DNA of 64,000 nucleotides from Weissella confusa (GCA_001436895.1 JQAY01000001.1:155648-219647), one strand, 5' to 3'; numbered from the stretch's first letter, positions 30,576 to 39,877 are shown. Program-made: numbers and translations. Notes: generated by a model not told the origin, from the sequence alone.

Positions 30576-30613
30576 AAAAAAACGACGTGAATTTTGACAT
30601 TCACGTCGTTTTT
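30576..30613. terminator. Bidirectional terminator between nnrD and the GPH gene
   Basis: AAAACGACGTGAA pairs with TTCACGTCGTTTT; it serves both converging genes. Confidence 0.9.
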
Positions 30614-30642
30614 ATTAACTAACTTAATTGTTAACCAAGAAA

Positions 30643-32088
30643 TTACTTCTTGTGACGAGCCTCAACTTCGTGGTTCATCTTGTTAACTTCTTCGTCAGTC
30701 AATGGGTACTTCATGATTACCAAGATGGCAAGAACAGCCATGATAATTGGCAACCAGATCATTGACCATTGCAATCCCATCAAAGCCGTAGCTGATTGGA
30801 TCTTCTTAGTACCGTCAAATCCAGTAGCAGCGTTGATGTAACCAGGGATGATACCACCCAAGGCCAAACCAATCTTGAAGAACAATCCCATGATGGCGTT
30901 GATGATACCAGCAACACGCTTACCAGAAGTGTACTCACCATAAGTAACAACTTCAGGAACCAATGACCACATGAATCCAGTAGCTGAAGTCAATCCCCAT
31001 TGTTGGAAGAAACGACCAGCGTAACCCATAGCGATGTTTTCAGGGTTCTTAGTCCATGCCCACAAAAGAACAGAACCAACCATGAAGATAGCCAAGAACA
31101 AAGCGAAGAATTGCTTCTTACCAACCTTGGCACGAATCTTAGGCCACAAGAAGACCAAGAAGATTCCAGGAATTGAACCGATCAATGAAATTGAACCGTT
31201 CCACTCTGAGTGACCAATGTTGTATTGCAAGAAGAATGGCCATACAGTGTTTCCGAAGAACATGAACGTAAAGCCAACCAAGAAGAACAATCCCAAGATT
31301 CGCAAAGGCTTGTTACGCTTCAACTCAGCAAACAAGTCTGAGTACTTTACTTCAGGCTCATCTTCAGCAGGCAAAACGCGTTCCTTCGTCTTTGAGTAAG
31401 TAACCATCAAAGCCAAGAATCCGATAACCATGTATACGGCATAAACCTTGAACCAAGCACCAGCTGATTGAGCTGATGAGTAGTCACCCAAGTTCATGTG
31501 GATTCCAAACATTCCGATATCCTTTGACTCGCGACCAACTGACGTAGCCAATTGAACGAAGATAGGGAAGCAAGTGTAAACCAACAAGTTCGCGATGTTA
31601 GCCAACGTCATACGAACCGTCGTCAACTTTGCGATTTCATCGTTATCACGCGTCAATGATGCGTTCAAGGCACCATATGGGATGTTAACGAATGAGTAAA
31701 CCATGGCCGTTGCCATATATGACAAGAAGGCATATGGCACCTTAAATGCAGGGAACCATTGTCCAACTGGCAAGAACAAGCAGGCAGCCAAGATAACTAG
31801 CGGAATACCGAAGTTACGTAGGTAAGGCAAGTACTTTCCACCCTTAGGATGTGACTTGTCGACCGTAGCACCTACCCAAGGATCCCAAACAACGTTGATC
31901 CAACGAACAACCAAGAAAATCGTGGCACCAGCCGCAGCTGAAATACCGTTAACCGTAGTAAGGAAGAATAGCAAGAATCCACCAACAGTACCGAAAACCA
32001 AGTTTTGAGCGAAGTCACCCAAACCATATGAGATTCGATCCATCAGTGTAAGCTTAGCAAATTCGTCCTTTTGAACTTTTGCATCCAT
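30643..32088 (-). CDS. GPH-family sugar:cation symporter
   Basis: Twelve-TM transporter of the glycoside-pentoside-hexuronide family (XylP/LacS/GusB type). The N-terminus RISYGLGDFAQNLVFG and the loop DPWVGATVDKSHPKGGKYLP are family signatures. 481 aa means no C-terminal EIIA domain, unlike LacS. Substrate (xylosides, melibiose or other) cannot be set. AGGAG lies before the start, and a near-consensus cre lies 95 bp upstream, fitting a catabolite-controlled sugar carrier. No glycosidase gene is adjacent. Confidence 0.92.
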   Translation of the reverse strand: MDAKVQKDEFAKLTLMDRISYGLGDFAQNLVFGTVGGFLLFFLTTVNGISAAAGATIFLVVRWINVVWDPWVGATVDKSHPKGGKYLPYLRNFGIPLVILAACLFLPVGQWFPAFKVPYAFLSYMATAMVYSFVNIPYGALNASLTRDNDEIAKLTTVRMTLANIANLLVYTCFPIFVQLATSVGRESKDIGMFGIHMNLGDYSSAQSAGAWFKVYAVYMVIGFLALMVTYSKTKERVLPAEDEPEVKYSDLFAELKRNKPLRILGLFFLVGFTFMFFGNTVWPFFLQYNIGHSEWNGSISLIGSIPGIFLVFLWPKIRAKVGKKQFFALFLAIFMVGSVLLWAWTKNPENIAMGYAGRFFQQWGLTSATGFMWSLVPEVVTYGEYTSGKRVAGIINAIMGLFFKIGLALGGIIPGYINAATGFDGTKKIQSATALMGLQWSMIWLPIIMAVLAILVIMKYPLTDEEVNKMNHEVEARHKK

Positions 32089-32182
32089 GAAGCTAACTCC
32101 TGTGTATATAAAATGTAATTGCTTAATGCTTGTTCATAATATCACTATAAAATACAAAAAAGCCGAAATTTACAAAGCGTTC

Positions 32183-32196
32183 TGTAAGCGTTCACA
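32183..32196. promoter_or_regulatory. cre-like site before the GPH transporter
   Basis: TGTAAGCGTTCACA matches the CcpA consensus with one mismatch (position 11). It lies between the divergent GPH and pepV genes, about 100 bp before the former. Confidence 0.7.
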
Positions 32197-32327
32197 TTTT
32201 GCAACAAACGTGAAGAAAATATGACTGACAGAATGTTAGCTGTCATGCGTAATGTTGATTAAAGTCTGCATTTCTTTATAAAATGGCGTATAATTACAAC
32301 CAATATGACAGTGGAGGTCAATGAGAT

Positions 32328-33749
32328 ATGACAACGCAATGGCGTGCAGAAGCATTGAAGTATGAAGACGAATTGTTGACAGACTTGAAGGAGATGTTGG
32401 CAATTAAGTCAGTTCGTGATGACGAGGCTGCAACGGAAGATGCACCTTTGGGACCTGGTCCTAAGGAAGCTTTGTTGAAGTTCGAAGAATTTGCTAAGCG
32501 TGACGGATTCCGCACGGGTAACTACAAGAACTTGGTTGCCTACGCAGAATTGGGTCCTGAAGACGCTGAAGAGACTGTTGCAATCATCGGTCACTTGGAC
32601 GTGATGCCAGCCGGTGATGGTTGGACGAAGGATCCATGGTCTCCAGTAATTGAAGATGGTCGTTTGTATGCCCGTGGTGCATCAGATGATAAGGGACCTT
32701 CATTCACTGCTTACTACGCAATGAAGATGATCAAGGACTTGAACTTGGACTTGAAGCGCAAGTTGGTTTTGGTTATGGGTATCGATGAAGAGTCTGACTG
32801 GACTGGTATGGACGAGTTCTTTGAGGACTACGGTATGCCAACGATGGGATTCTCACCTGACGCTGAATTCCCAATCATCAACGGTGAAAAGGGTAACGTT
32901 TCAATCGTAACGCGCTTTGCTGGTACGCAAGGTGGTTCATTGAAGTTGGTTTCATTCTCAGCTGGTTCACGTCCAAACATGGTTCCTGGAACCGCTGTTG
33001 CTGTTGTTGAAGCTGCAGATACTGCTGCTTTGGTTTCAGCTATGGATGCTTACTTGGCCGCTGAAAAGCGTGTTAAGGGTGAAGCTAAGGTTGATGGTAA
33101 CCAAGTAACGTTTACTTTCTATGGAAAGCAAGTGCACGGTGCGATGCCTGAAACTGGTGAAAACGCTGGTACTTACTTGGCTAACTTCTTGCAAGACCAA
33201 GACTTTGGTGGCAACGCTAAGGGATTCTTGACGTTCTTGGGAACGCAATTGCACGATGACACGGTTGCTGAGAAGATTGGTGCAAAGACGCACGATGATT
33301 TGATGCACGACTTGTCAATGAACGTTGGTATCCAACGCTTTACTGATGGGGAAGATGGTTTCGTAAACACGAACTTCCGTTACCCACAAAACACGACGGC
33401 TGAGGAAATCGAAGGCCACGTGGCTGCTTCATTGCCAGCAGGCTTTGACGCAACGGCTAAGCAAGAAGGTCACGCCCAAGTGCCTCACTACGTTCCTGGT
33501 GATGATCCACTAGTTAAGACGTTGTTGCAAGTTTACCGTGATCAAACTGGTTTGCCAGCAGGTGAGCAAGTTATCGGTGGTGGTACGTTTGGTCGTTTGT
33601 TGAAGCGTGGTGTTGCCTTTGGTGCCATGTTCGAAGGTGTGCCTGATACGATGCACCAAGCAGACGAATTCTACCCAGTTTCAGATTTGACGCGTGCAAT
33701 GGCAATCTTTGGACAATCAATGTACGAATTGGCTAACGTCGAAGACTAA
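32328..33749 (+). CDS. pepV: Dipeptidase PepV
   Basis: Zn-dependent M20 dipeptidase with broad specificity, the last step of peptide breakdown in lactic acid bacteria. Metal-site motifs: GHLDVMPAGDGW, YARGASDDKGP, and MGIDEESDWTGM with the catalytic Glu; the late His is in MHQADEFY. 473 aa is typical of PepV. GGAGG stands before the ATG; TTGATT with TATAAA 16 bp later (about 32258-32285) is a possible promoter. It fits functionally with the Opp system later in the window. Confidence 0.96.
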   Translation: MTTQWRAEALKYEDELLTDLKEMLAIKSVRDDEAATEDAPLGPGPKEALLKFEEFAKRDGFRTGNYKNLVAYAELGPEDAEETVAIIGHLDVMPAGDGWTKDPWSPVIEDGRLYARGASDDKGPSFTAYYAMKMIKDLNLDLKRKLVLVMGIDEESDWTGMDEFFEDYGMPTMGFSPDAEFPIINGEKGNVSIVTRFAGTQGGSLKLVSFSAGSRPNMVPGTAVAVVEAADTAALVSAMDAYLAAEKRVKGEAKVDGNQVTFTFYGKQVHGAMPETGENAGTYLANFLQDQDFGGNAKGFLTFLGTQLHDDTVAEKIGAKTHDDLMHDLSMNVGIQRFTDGEDGFVNTNFRYPQNTTAEEIEGHVAASLPAGFDATAKQEGHAQVPHYVPGDDPLVKTLLQVYRDQTGLPAGEQVIGGGTFGRLLKRGVAFGAMFEGVPDTMHQADEFYPVSDLTRAMAIFGQSMYELANVED

Positions 33750-33761
33750 TAGATGTAAAAC

Positions 33762-33792
33762 AAAAGCACTCGCATGTTGCGAGTGCTTTTTT
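33762..33792. terminator. Bidirectional terminator after pepV
   Basis: AAAAGCACTCGC pairs with GCGAGTGCTTTT; it overlaps the end of the convergent surface-protein gene. Confidence 0.9.
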
Positions 33793-34642
33793 AGTCGTGC
33801 ATTAGGATTTGATATTCGCGCATCTTCTGACGACGCAAAATTGTGTAATAAGCAACGGCCCAGGCGATAAAACTAGCAATTACCAATACAAAAGCGGCCG
33901 GTGTCCATGCGACAGTATAAGCGGCTTCGGGCAATAATGTATCAGCTAAATTACCAGCTTTAACTGCGACTTTATTCACAACACTAGCGGCGCCTGTTGG
34001 TTGCGTTGTGACGGTATTGCCAGTGTTGGTTGATGGCGTAGCGACTGATTCGTTAGGTGCAGGGGTTGAGCTACTAGCGGGCACCACTTGAATGCTTGTT
34101 TTGATAACTGAATCACTTGTGGCCGTTGATGCTGTCGTGGTTGCTTTTGGCGCAGTATCAATAGGTGCTGGCGTATGTTCCGCAGTTGCAGTTGTGGCTA
34201 CGACGCGTACTGAGTTAGCAACTGCCGAAACGCTTGTGTCACTAGCGGAAGTTTCAACTTTGTTAGTTGCGTCTTCCGCTGGTGTTGTGGCATCCCCAAC
34301 ATTTTCAACAACACCGGTTGAATCAGGTGCCGACGATGAAGTGCGATCACTAACATTTGACATATCGATGTCAGTAATGAATTCATCAGTGTTCGCTGTC
34401 GGTTGATTTGTTTCTGATGGCTGTTCAATTGGTGCTTGTTCAGATGATGGGGTGTCGATTGTAACTTGTTCAACCGGTGTCGTGTCAGTATCCGCTGTTG
34501 CAGCGATATCGCTTGATTTAGTGGATATCAACGCTTGTTCGCTCGAAATAGTGCTATTTGTTGTATCACCAAAAACGGTGCTAGTGGTAAAAATCGTGCC
34601 AACGCTCGCCACTAGTAGCACGGCGGACTTTCCACGTTTCAT
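33791..34642 (-). CDS. Secreted Ser/Thr-rich membrane-anchored surface protein
   Basis: 283 aa. N-terminal signal (KRGKSAVLLVASVGTIFTTS), then about 200 residues rich in Thr, Ser, Ala, Pro and acidic residues without obvious domains, then a hydrophobic segment (AAFVLVIASFIAWAVAYY) and a short basic tail. LPEAA stands just before the hydrophobic part, at the place of LPXTG, but it does not match the sortase motif, so membrane anchoring is more likely. Start MKRG follows GGGAGAA. It is divergent from the DUF1002 gene. No function recognised. Confidence 0.7.
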   Translation of the reverse strand: MKRGKSAVLLVASVGTIFTTSTVFGDTTNSTISSEQALISTKSSDIAATADTDTTPVEQVTIDTPSSEQAPIEQPSETNQPTANTDEFITDIDMSNVSDRTSSSAPDSTGVVENVGDATTPAEDATNKVETSASDTSVSAVANSVRVVATTATAEHTPAPIDTAPKATTTASTATSDSVIKTSIQVVPASSSTPAPNESVATPSTNTGNTVTTQPTGAASVVNKVAVKAGNLADTLLPEAAYTVAWTPAAFVLVIASFIAWAVAYYTILRRQKMREYQILMHD

Positions 34643-34818
34643 AACCAATTCTCCCTTATCTCGTATCTCATAATCTGTTCTCTTCTTTACTCTATAATAC
34701 TAACGCTTTCCTAGTACAAAATGTACGTAGCGCACAGTCTGTCTATAAAAAGTTCAAAAAAAGTTCACAATTCGAAACGGGATTATTGCCACCAATAAGT
34801 TTTGTTTTAGGTTTGTTG

Positions 34819-34836
34819 TGTTACAATTATGTAACA
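34819..34836. promoter_or_regulatory. WalR-box-like repeat before the DUF1002 gene
   Basis: TGTTACAATTATGTAACA is a perfect inverted repeat. On the minus strand it reads TGTTAC-N5-TGTAAC, an exact match to the WalR consensus TGTWAH-N5-TGTWAH. It is 23 bp before the ATG, over the likely promoter. Confidence 0.5.
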
Positions 34837-34858
34837 TAATATTCGAGGAGATTTAACC

Positions 34859-35860
34859 ATGAAAACGAGTAAGGTTATCACGACAATTTTGTTGGCAACA
34901 TCATTGATTGGTGCAACGGCAGTCACAACGACTGTGTTTGTCACACCAACAGCCGTGGTTTCAGCGGCCGGTACGACAAATGTGCAAAACCGTGCATTGT
35001 CAAAGTCATACGTTGTATATGGTGCAGGTGCATCTGATCAATCTACGTTGGCATCAACGCTTGGCGTAACCGACAACTACACAAAGCTAACGACAACTGG
35101 TGCTGACGCGGCAACGTACTTGAATATTTCAGGCGTTGCGGATAGCGCTATGATTAGTTCAGTGTCAATTGCCCCAGCAGAACCAGGTACGGGAACGTTG
35201 GTTAACATTAAGGACTATAACGGACAAAACAACATTACCCAAGTGACGTCACAACAATATGCGATGGCCGCAACGATGGCTGGTGTGAATGACGTCATCA
35301 TCACGGTAACGGCTAACTCAAAGGTTTCTGGTGAAGCTGCGTTGGCTGGTGTGTACAAGGCGTTGGCTACTGATGGTATTAACTTGGATGAGAGCAACAC
35401 GACGGCCGCCAATGATATGTTGAGTGCTACGCAAACGGCAGTTAACGAAAACGCCAACGACAGTAGCTACCCAGGTAAGCTAACGTCAGCCGTAACAACG
35501 ACAGCGGGTGAATTGGCTGAGAAGAAGCAAGATGGTACGAACATCACAGTTAATGTTGCGATTAACCAATTGAACGTCAACTTGGATAAGCAAGGTATCG
35601 CTGGTAAGACTTCTGAAGCAGCGGTACAACAAATGGGTCAAGCGTTGGTTGGCGTGGCAAACGCCCCAATTTCAGATTCAAAGGCCTTTGTTGATAACGC
35701 CAAGGACTTGTCTAATAAGCTTGAAAATTCAGCTGGTGATATCATGGCTAAGGCCAAGGATTTCGCTAACTCTGAAGACGTGAAGGAAGCAGCTAACTGG
35801 TTCGTGACGAACATTTGGAATCCATTGGTTAACTTCTTCAAGGGATTGTTCAATAATTAA
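34859..35860 (+). CDS. Secreted DUF1002 family protein
   Basis: 333 aa. Signal peptide with TM-like core (TTILLATSLIGATAVTTTVF) and AxA-type cleavage near SAAG. The mature part matches the DUF1002 pattern: VVYGAGAS, LNISGVADSAMISSVSIAP, AMAATMAGVNDVIITVTA, GEAALAGVYKA. The C-terminus has a helical part ending WFVTNIWNPLVNFFKGLF, possibly membrane-associating. Role unknown; secretion and a WalR-box-like promoter element suggest a cell-envelope job (inference). GAGGAG precedes the ATG. Confidence 0.85.
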   Translation: MKTSKVITTILLATSLIGATAVTTTVFVTPTAVVSAAGTTNVQNRALSKSYVVYGAGASDQSTLASTLGVTDNYTKLTTTGADAATYLNISGVADSAMISSVSIAPAEPGTGTLVNIKDYNGQNNITQVTSQQYAMAATMAGVNDVIITVTANSKVSGEAALAGVYKALATDGINLDESNTTAANDMLSATQTAVNENANDSSYPGKLTSAVTTTAGELAEKKQDGTNITVNVAINQLNVNLDKQGIAGKTSEAAVQQMGQALVGVANAPISDSKAFVDNAKDLSNKLENSAGDIMAKAKDFANSEDVKEAANWFVTNIWNPLVNFFKGLFNN

Positions 35861-35942
35861 TTCGCAGACTAGTCAAACGTTACGCATAGAATCATAGTTC
35901 CATCCGGTATCCTAATGTAAATTAGTCGCGGGAGGGTTGGTT

Positions 35943-36488
35943 ATGAGTGCGGTTATAATTTACGATACAAAATATGGACACACCGCAACTTATGCCAACT
36001 GGATTGCCGATGAGTTGCACATTAGCAAGTATAGATTGGACGAAATCGGCGCATTAGATTTATCGACGTACGACACGATAATTTTTGGAGGACCGATTTT
36101 TAATGGCCGTATTAAGATTGCTAACTTGATTAATAGCGAGTTGGCGAATCTTAATGCCTGTGAGATTATTTTCTTCTCAGTTGGGCTTCATCCGATTGAT
36201 CGCGACTACTTTAGCAGTATTTGCACACAGAATTTTGACTATCCAGCGCAACAGCGCGTGCATTTTTACCAACTGCAGGGTGCTGTTAACCCTGAAAAGT
36301 TAAAATGGTGGCATAGGATGATGGTTTGGTTCATCAAGAAGTTTGATCACGATATTAACCAACAACATATTCAAGGATTGGAAGAAGCGGAAAATCATAT
36401 GATTGATTTGCCAAAACGCTTTCGAAAACTTGTTTCACCAATCGTAGCGGAAGTCCGACGCCACGAACGGGCAATTTCATTACAGTAA
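35943..36488 (+). CDS. Flavodoxin-domain protein
   Basis: 181 aa with the FMN phosphate-loop pattern YDTKYGHTATYANWIADEL at the N-terminus and later FGGPIFNGR and FFSVGLHP loops, as in the HemG-like flavodoxin/protoporphyrinogen oxidase group. No haem pathway is expected here, so a general FMN redox role is more likely. Start ATG 35943 follows GGGAGGG; the TTG two codons earlier is too close to that site. It is single, with its own terminator. Confidence 0.85.
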   Translation: MSAVIIYDTKYGHTATYANWIADELHISKYRLDEIGALDLSTYDTIIFGGPIFNGRIKIANLINSELANLNACEIIFFSVGLHPIDRDYFSSICTQNFDYPAQQRVHFYQLQGAVNPEKLKWWHRMMVWFIKKFDHDINQQHIQGLEEAENHMIDLPKRFRKLVSPIVAEVRRHERAISLQ

Positions 36489-36492
36489 ATTC

Positions 36493-36526
36493 AACCAGAC
36501 GAACCGCTTGGGACGTCTGGTTTTTT
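36493..36526 (+). terminator. Terminator after the flavodoxin gene
   Basis: AACCAGACG pairs with CGTCTGGTT and Ts follow. Confidence 0.85.
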
Positions 36527-36587
36527 AGTAGTTACCAAGGTATGATTAAGAGGTGATACAGCCTGGGGAGAATTGGGGGACGAACAC

Positions 36588-37367
36588 GTGGATAAGACCA
36601 CTATACTTGCATACTTACAGACACCGGTGACCTTGTCGGTGGAGACTTTCACGACAATCGATTCAACTAACACGGCAGCGAAGCGATTGATTACAGCGGG
36701 AGACGTAATCGGTCCGATGGCGCTTGTGGCAGATGAACAGACGGCTGGTTATGGTCGTCATGGTCGCCAGTATTATTCACCGCAAGCAACCGGACTTTAC
36801 CTAACGTTGATTTGGCCATGGACTGATATGAAGACATTGGCACCTGGTAAAGTGACAACTGGTATTGCGGTGGCTGCGGCAGAGGCTCTTTCAGAAGAAA
36901 TTGGGGTCGAGGTTGGTATTAAGTGGGTGAATGACCTGTATTATAATCAACGAAAAGTGGCCGGTATTCTGGTGGAAGCTGTGCCAAATACAACCGGGGA
37001 AGATGGCTTTTTGGTCATTGGTATCGGCTTGAATATCAACCCGGCTGACTATCCGGCTGACATTGCGCAAAAGGCCGGTGCGGTAACGAATCAAACGGTG
37101 AACCGAGATCGACTTGCGGCGACATTATTAAATTATTTTGTTCGCTATTTTTCACTAGATGCGTCGCAAGTCATGACGGCTTATTGCCAACGTTCACTGG
37201 TAATTGGCCAGCCGGTTGAAATGGCTGTGGGGAATCAGGCGATTACCGGGATTGCAAAGGATGTGAGCGCTGATGGTGGCTTAGTCGTGGACGTTAATGG
37301 TCAACGCCAAACATTTTACTCAGGTGAAATCACAAAACTAACAATGACAGGATGGGTGATTTCATGA
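36588..37367 (+). CDS. birA: Biotin--protein ligase, no DNA-binding domain
   Basis: Attaches biotin to BCCP-type proteins. The N-terminal FTTIDSTNTAAKRL and the nucleotide loop GYGRHGRQYYSP, then KWVNDLYYNQRKVAGIL with the catalytic Lys, are diagnostic, and a small C-terminal SH3-like domain follows. About 259 aa, with no N-terminal winged helix, so it is a group I ligase and not a bio repressor. GTG at 36588 is chosen because GGGGGA lies 8 bp before it; TTG 36573 is possible. It overlaps bioY by 4 bp. Confidence 0.93.
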   Translation: MDKTTILAYLQTPVTLSVETFTTIDSTNTAAKRLITAGDVIGPMALVADEQTAGYGRHGRQYYSPQATGLYLTLIWPWTDMKTLAPGKVTTGIAVAAAEALSEEIGVEVGIKWVNDLYYNQRKVAGILVEAVPNTTGEDGFLVIGIGLNINPADYPADIAQKAGAVTNQTVNRDRLAATLLNYFVRYFSLDASQVMTAYCQRSLVIGQPVEMAVGNQAITGIAKDVSADGGLVVDVNGQRQTFYSGEITKLTMTGWVIS

Positions 37368-37897
37368 GAACACGCCAACTCGTTTTGGCAGCGGTATTTG
37401 CTGCAATTATTGCTATTTTGGCACCCTTGTCAATTCCGACTGGGATTGTGCCTTTGACGGTGCAAACAATCATTATTCCGTTAATTGCATCGATTGCGGC
37501 AACACGCGTGTCATTTTCAGCGGTTGCGGTTTATTTGCTTTTAGGGATGATCGGTATGCCGGTTTACGCTGGCTGGACCTCAGGGGTTGGAATCGTTATT
37601 GGGCCAACCGGTGGCTATTTAATTGGGATGTTGCTATTCCCGTTGGTCATTGGTATGGGGGCTAGTTTGAGTCGTTCTTGGCCAGCGATGCTCCTTTGGA
37701 ATTTGATTGCGGCCTTTCTACAACTTGGTTTCGGGACATTGTGGTTGGCTTTTGTTGCTAAGATGGCAATAGAAACAGCTGTTGCAACTGGTTTGATTGC
37801 ATTCGTTATCCCAACAATCATTAAAGTTGTGATTGTGGTTATTTTGATGGTAATCATCGGGCGCGTGATGCGTTTGCCAATTGGTGGTAAAGAATAA
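37364..37897 (+). CDS. bioY: Biotin transporter substrate component BioY
   Basis: S component of an ECF-type biotin importer. Six hydrophobic segments and the hallmark GxxxGMPVYAGW and IGPTGGYLIGML stretch are seen. 177 aa from ATG 37364, which overlaps the birA stop as ATGA with GGATGGG upstream. birA and bioY together indicate a biotin auxotroph salvaging vitamin from outside; the ECF energising subunits are not in this window. Confidence 0.93.
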   Translation: MRTRQLVLAAVFAAIIAILAPLSIPTGIVPLTVQTIIIPLIASIAATRVSFSAVAVYLLLGMIGMPVYAGWTSGVGIVIGPTGGYLIGMLLFPLVIGMGASLSRSWPAMLLWNLIAAFLQLGFGTLWLAFVAKMAIETAVATGLIAFVIPTIIKVVIVVILMVIIGRVMRLPIGGKE

Positions 37898-37908
37898 GTA
37901 TAATTTTG

Positions 37909-37944
37909 CCCTGAGCTTAAGCCAACTTAAGCTCAGGGTTTTAT
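37909..37944 (+). terminator. Terminator of birA-bioY
   Basis: CCCTGAGCTTAAG pairs perfectly with CTTAAGCTCAGGG, followed by TTTTAT. Confidence 0.9.
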
Positions 37945-37984
37945 AATGAAGTTTAATAAGAAAACAGAGAGAAATTTTTGGATT

Positions 37985-38545
37985 ATGAAGCGCAAAGTAT
38001 TTGTATTAACTGGTAACACTGGCACAGGAAAAACCACCGTTGCCAATTATTTGAATGAGTTCTACGAGATGCCTAAGGTGATTACACACACAACGCGACC
38101 ACCGCGTGATGGTGAGGTTGATCAAGTAGATTACTATTTTGAAAACGAGGCCAGTTTTGGTGAAAACCACTATCTGGAAAGTGTTGAATACTCGCACTAT
38201 CGTTACGGTTCGTCACACGAAGGCTTGGAGCGTGCCTGGGAAAAGAACCCATTTATTACAATCGTACTTGATACGGCTGGGGCGATTACTTATGCACGTG
38301 AACTACCGGATGAAGCAGTCGTTATTTATTTGACGGTGAGTGAGTCTTCAGAATTATTGACGCGTTTGGAAAAGCGTGGGGATGATGTTGCGGCAGTTAA
38401 GGCACGTTTAGCCAGTGATGAATATCAGCGCGACACACAATTGCCGACTGAATTAACAAATGTTGCTAAGGTTGTTGTTAATGATGATTGGCAGACAACC
38501 AAGCAGGCGATTGATGAAATTGTAAAAGAAGTTGTTCAAGGTTAG
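37985..38545 (+). CDS. Guanylate-kinase-like P-loop protein
   Basis: About 186 aa. Walker A GNTGTGKTT at residues 8-16, then THTTRPPRDGEVDQVDYYF, the GMP-binding pattern of guanylate kinases, and a lid-like region with LEKRGDDV. It is probably a paralogue rather than the essential gmk, since similar but shorter 'guanylate kinase' proteins are common in lactobacilli. Start ATG 37985 puts the P-loop at its normal place; a longer frame from 37946 reads through the terminator stem. Confidence 0.8.
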   Translation: MKRKVFVLTGNTGTGKTTVANYLNEFYEMPKVITHTTRPPRDGEVDQVDYYFENEASFGENHYLESVEYSHYRYGSSHEGLERAWEKNPFITIVLDTAGAITYARELPDEAVVIYLTVSESSELLTRLEKRGDDVAAVKARLASDEYQRDTQLPTELTNVAKVVVNDDWQTTKQAIDEIVKEVVQG

Positions 38546-38570
38546 TTTGTAAGGATACAAGGAGGTCTTC

Positions 38571-38996
38571 ATGGCATATCGCATACCACCGTTTATTACA
38601 CCGGTCGCTTTGGTTTCAATTATTTTGGCATTGAGCGCGGCAAACGCAATTGTTAATGTCTCAACGCATACGTCTAACGGGGCGCCAAAACAAGTATCTT
38701 CTGTTGTATCGACGTCAGTATCTAGTGAGAAGCAACAAAGCAACGTGTCATCTGAAAAGTCATCAAGCGACACGTCGGAAAGCCGTGCGAAAGTTTCAAC
38801 CTCTGAAGCGACTGATGAATCGTCAGCTGTGAGTGAAGCATCATCTTCAAGTGCAGTCTCATCGAGCGCAGTTAGTTCATCGCGCAGTGAGAGCAGCAAT
38901 GCGGCGTCATCATCATCAGCGGTTAGTTCGAGTGCTGTTTCTTCAAGCGCAGCCTCAACGTCGCAAACGCCTGCAGATAACGGAGGCACAAACTAA
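38571..38996 (+). CDS. Ser-rich membrane-anchored protein
   Basis: 141 aa. One hydrophobic N-terminal segment (FITPVALVSIILALSAANA) acts as signal or anchor, followed by about 105 residues dominated by Ser, Ala, Val and Glu with SSSAVSS repeats. It has no anchor motif at the C-terminus. AAGGAGG precedes the ATG, and the stop overlaps the next gene (TAATG), so the two envelope proteins are probably made together. Function unknown. Confidence 0.75.
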   Translation: MAYRIPPFITPVALVSIILALSAANAIVNVSTHTSNGAPKQVSSVVSTSVSSEKQQSNVSSEKSSSDTSESRAKVSTSEATDESSAVSEASSSSAVSSSAVSSSRSESSNAASSSSAVSSSAVSSSAASTSQTPADNGGTN

Positions 38997-39799
38997 TGTT
39001 GACAATCTTGGATTTATTGAATCATTATCTTGGCTTCTTTAACGTGAATACAAAGTGGAAAGGCCAAGTGTATACAATCTTAGCGTCAGTCGGTAACTTC
39101 TACGTTTTGTACTTGGCGATTATGCACTTGAAAAATGCCGCTTATTTGCGTGGCTTGGGTCTACTGCTAGCGTTCATCGTGATTGCATACTTTGCCTTTT
39201 TGAATGTTGTCTACTACTTTACGAAGAAGACTTTCAAGTGGGATTTATCACCCAAAGTTGAAAAGTTATTGGGTGGTAAGCCAGCGGATGCAGATAAGAC
39301 GCAACGTGCTGCAACGCCGTTTGTACCAGCAAATGGCTTGTATGGGCGACAACACGTTTTGCCAGCCAGTGCAGTGACGGACCCAGACATGCAAGCTGAG
39401 TTGACGAAGGTCGCTGAACAGCTGCAATCAAACGGTTTGATGACGCAAGATTATGGTGGCTTGTCCGAAGATGAACAAATGGCCTATTTAGCGGCTGATC
39501 ATGACGTCATTTATGCGAACCATCCTGGTACACCACTACCATATTTCCGTTTGGAAAAGGAACGCGGTGGTTTGGCCATTTACGGTGGCTTGAACGAGAT
39601 GCTGGCGCAACGATTGGCGCGCATTGAAACGGTCGGCTTGCAACCAGTAGCGTTGGCAATGGAATCATATGAGTTGTTTGTTGCTTCAGCTGTTATTCTT
39701 GGTGGTGAAGGGAAAGCTCGCGGTCGAGCTAACCTACAAATTCGCCATGATGACTACCATTTGGCCGTTGAATTAGCCTATAAGGCAAAGGAATTGTGA
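38996..39799 (+). CDS. Two-TM membrane protein, DUF6681-like
   Basis: 267 aa. Two or three TM segments in the first 80 residues (YTILASVGNFYVLYLAIMHL; GLLLAFIVIAYFAFLNVVYYF) and a cytoplasmic C-terminal domain of about 170 residues with PLPYFRLEKERGGLAIYGGLNEM. I believe it belongs to a conserved Lactobacillales family of unknown role (DUF6681), but this cannot be checked here. Translationally coupled to the Ser-rich protein gene. Confidence 0.65.
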   Translation: MLTILDLLNHYLGFFNVNTKWKGQVYTILASVGNFYVLYLAIMHLKNAAYLRGLGLLLAFIVIAYFAFLNVVYYFTKKTFKWDLSPKVEKLLGGKPADADKTQRAATPFVPANGLYGRQHVLPASAVTDPDMQAELTKVAEQLQSNGLMTQDYGGLSEDEQMAYLAADHDVIYANHPGTPLPYFRLEKERGGLAIYGGLNEMLAQRLARIETVGLQPVALAMESYELFVASAVILGGEGKARGRANLQIRHDDYHLAVELAYKAKEL

Positions 39800-39809
39800 A
39801 GAAACAAAC

Positions 39810-39848
39810 TTGTTGTCAACAAAGCTGACAAAGAATTTGACACTGTCA
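39810..39848. promoter_or_regulatory. Two inverted repeats at the amino-acid ABC promoter
   Basis: TTGTTGTCAACAA (39810-39822) and TGACACTGTCA (39838-39848) are both perfect palindromes around a central base. The second overlaps the -35 box, so it could be a repressor site. Regulator unknown. Confidence 0.5.
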
Positions 39849-39866
39849 TTACTTACAGACTATTAT
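39837..39866 (+). promoter_or_regulatory. Promoter of the amino-acid ABC operon
   Basis: Consensus TTGACA (39837-39842), 18 bp, TATTAT (39861-39866). Confidence 0.8.
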
Positions 39867-39877
39867 TACAGTAGCGA

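Noticed and set aside
33791-33940. LPXTG sortase anchor
   Set aside because: The site reads LPEAA, without the Thr-Gly needed for sortase; a plain membrane anchor is more likely.
34092-34406. Val/Ala-rich plus-strand ORF opposite the surface protein gene
   Set aside because: Shadow of the low-complexity Thr/Ala coding region; no ribosome site.
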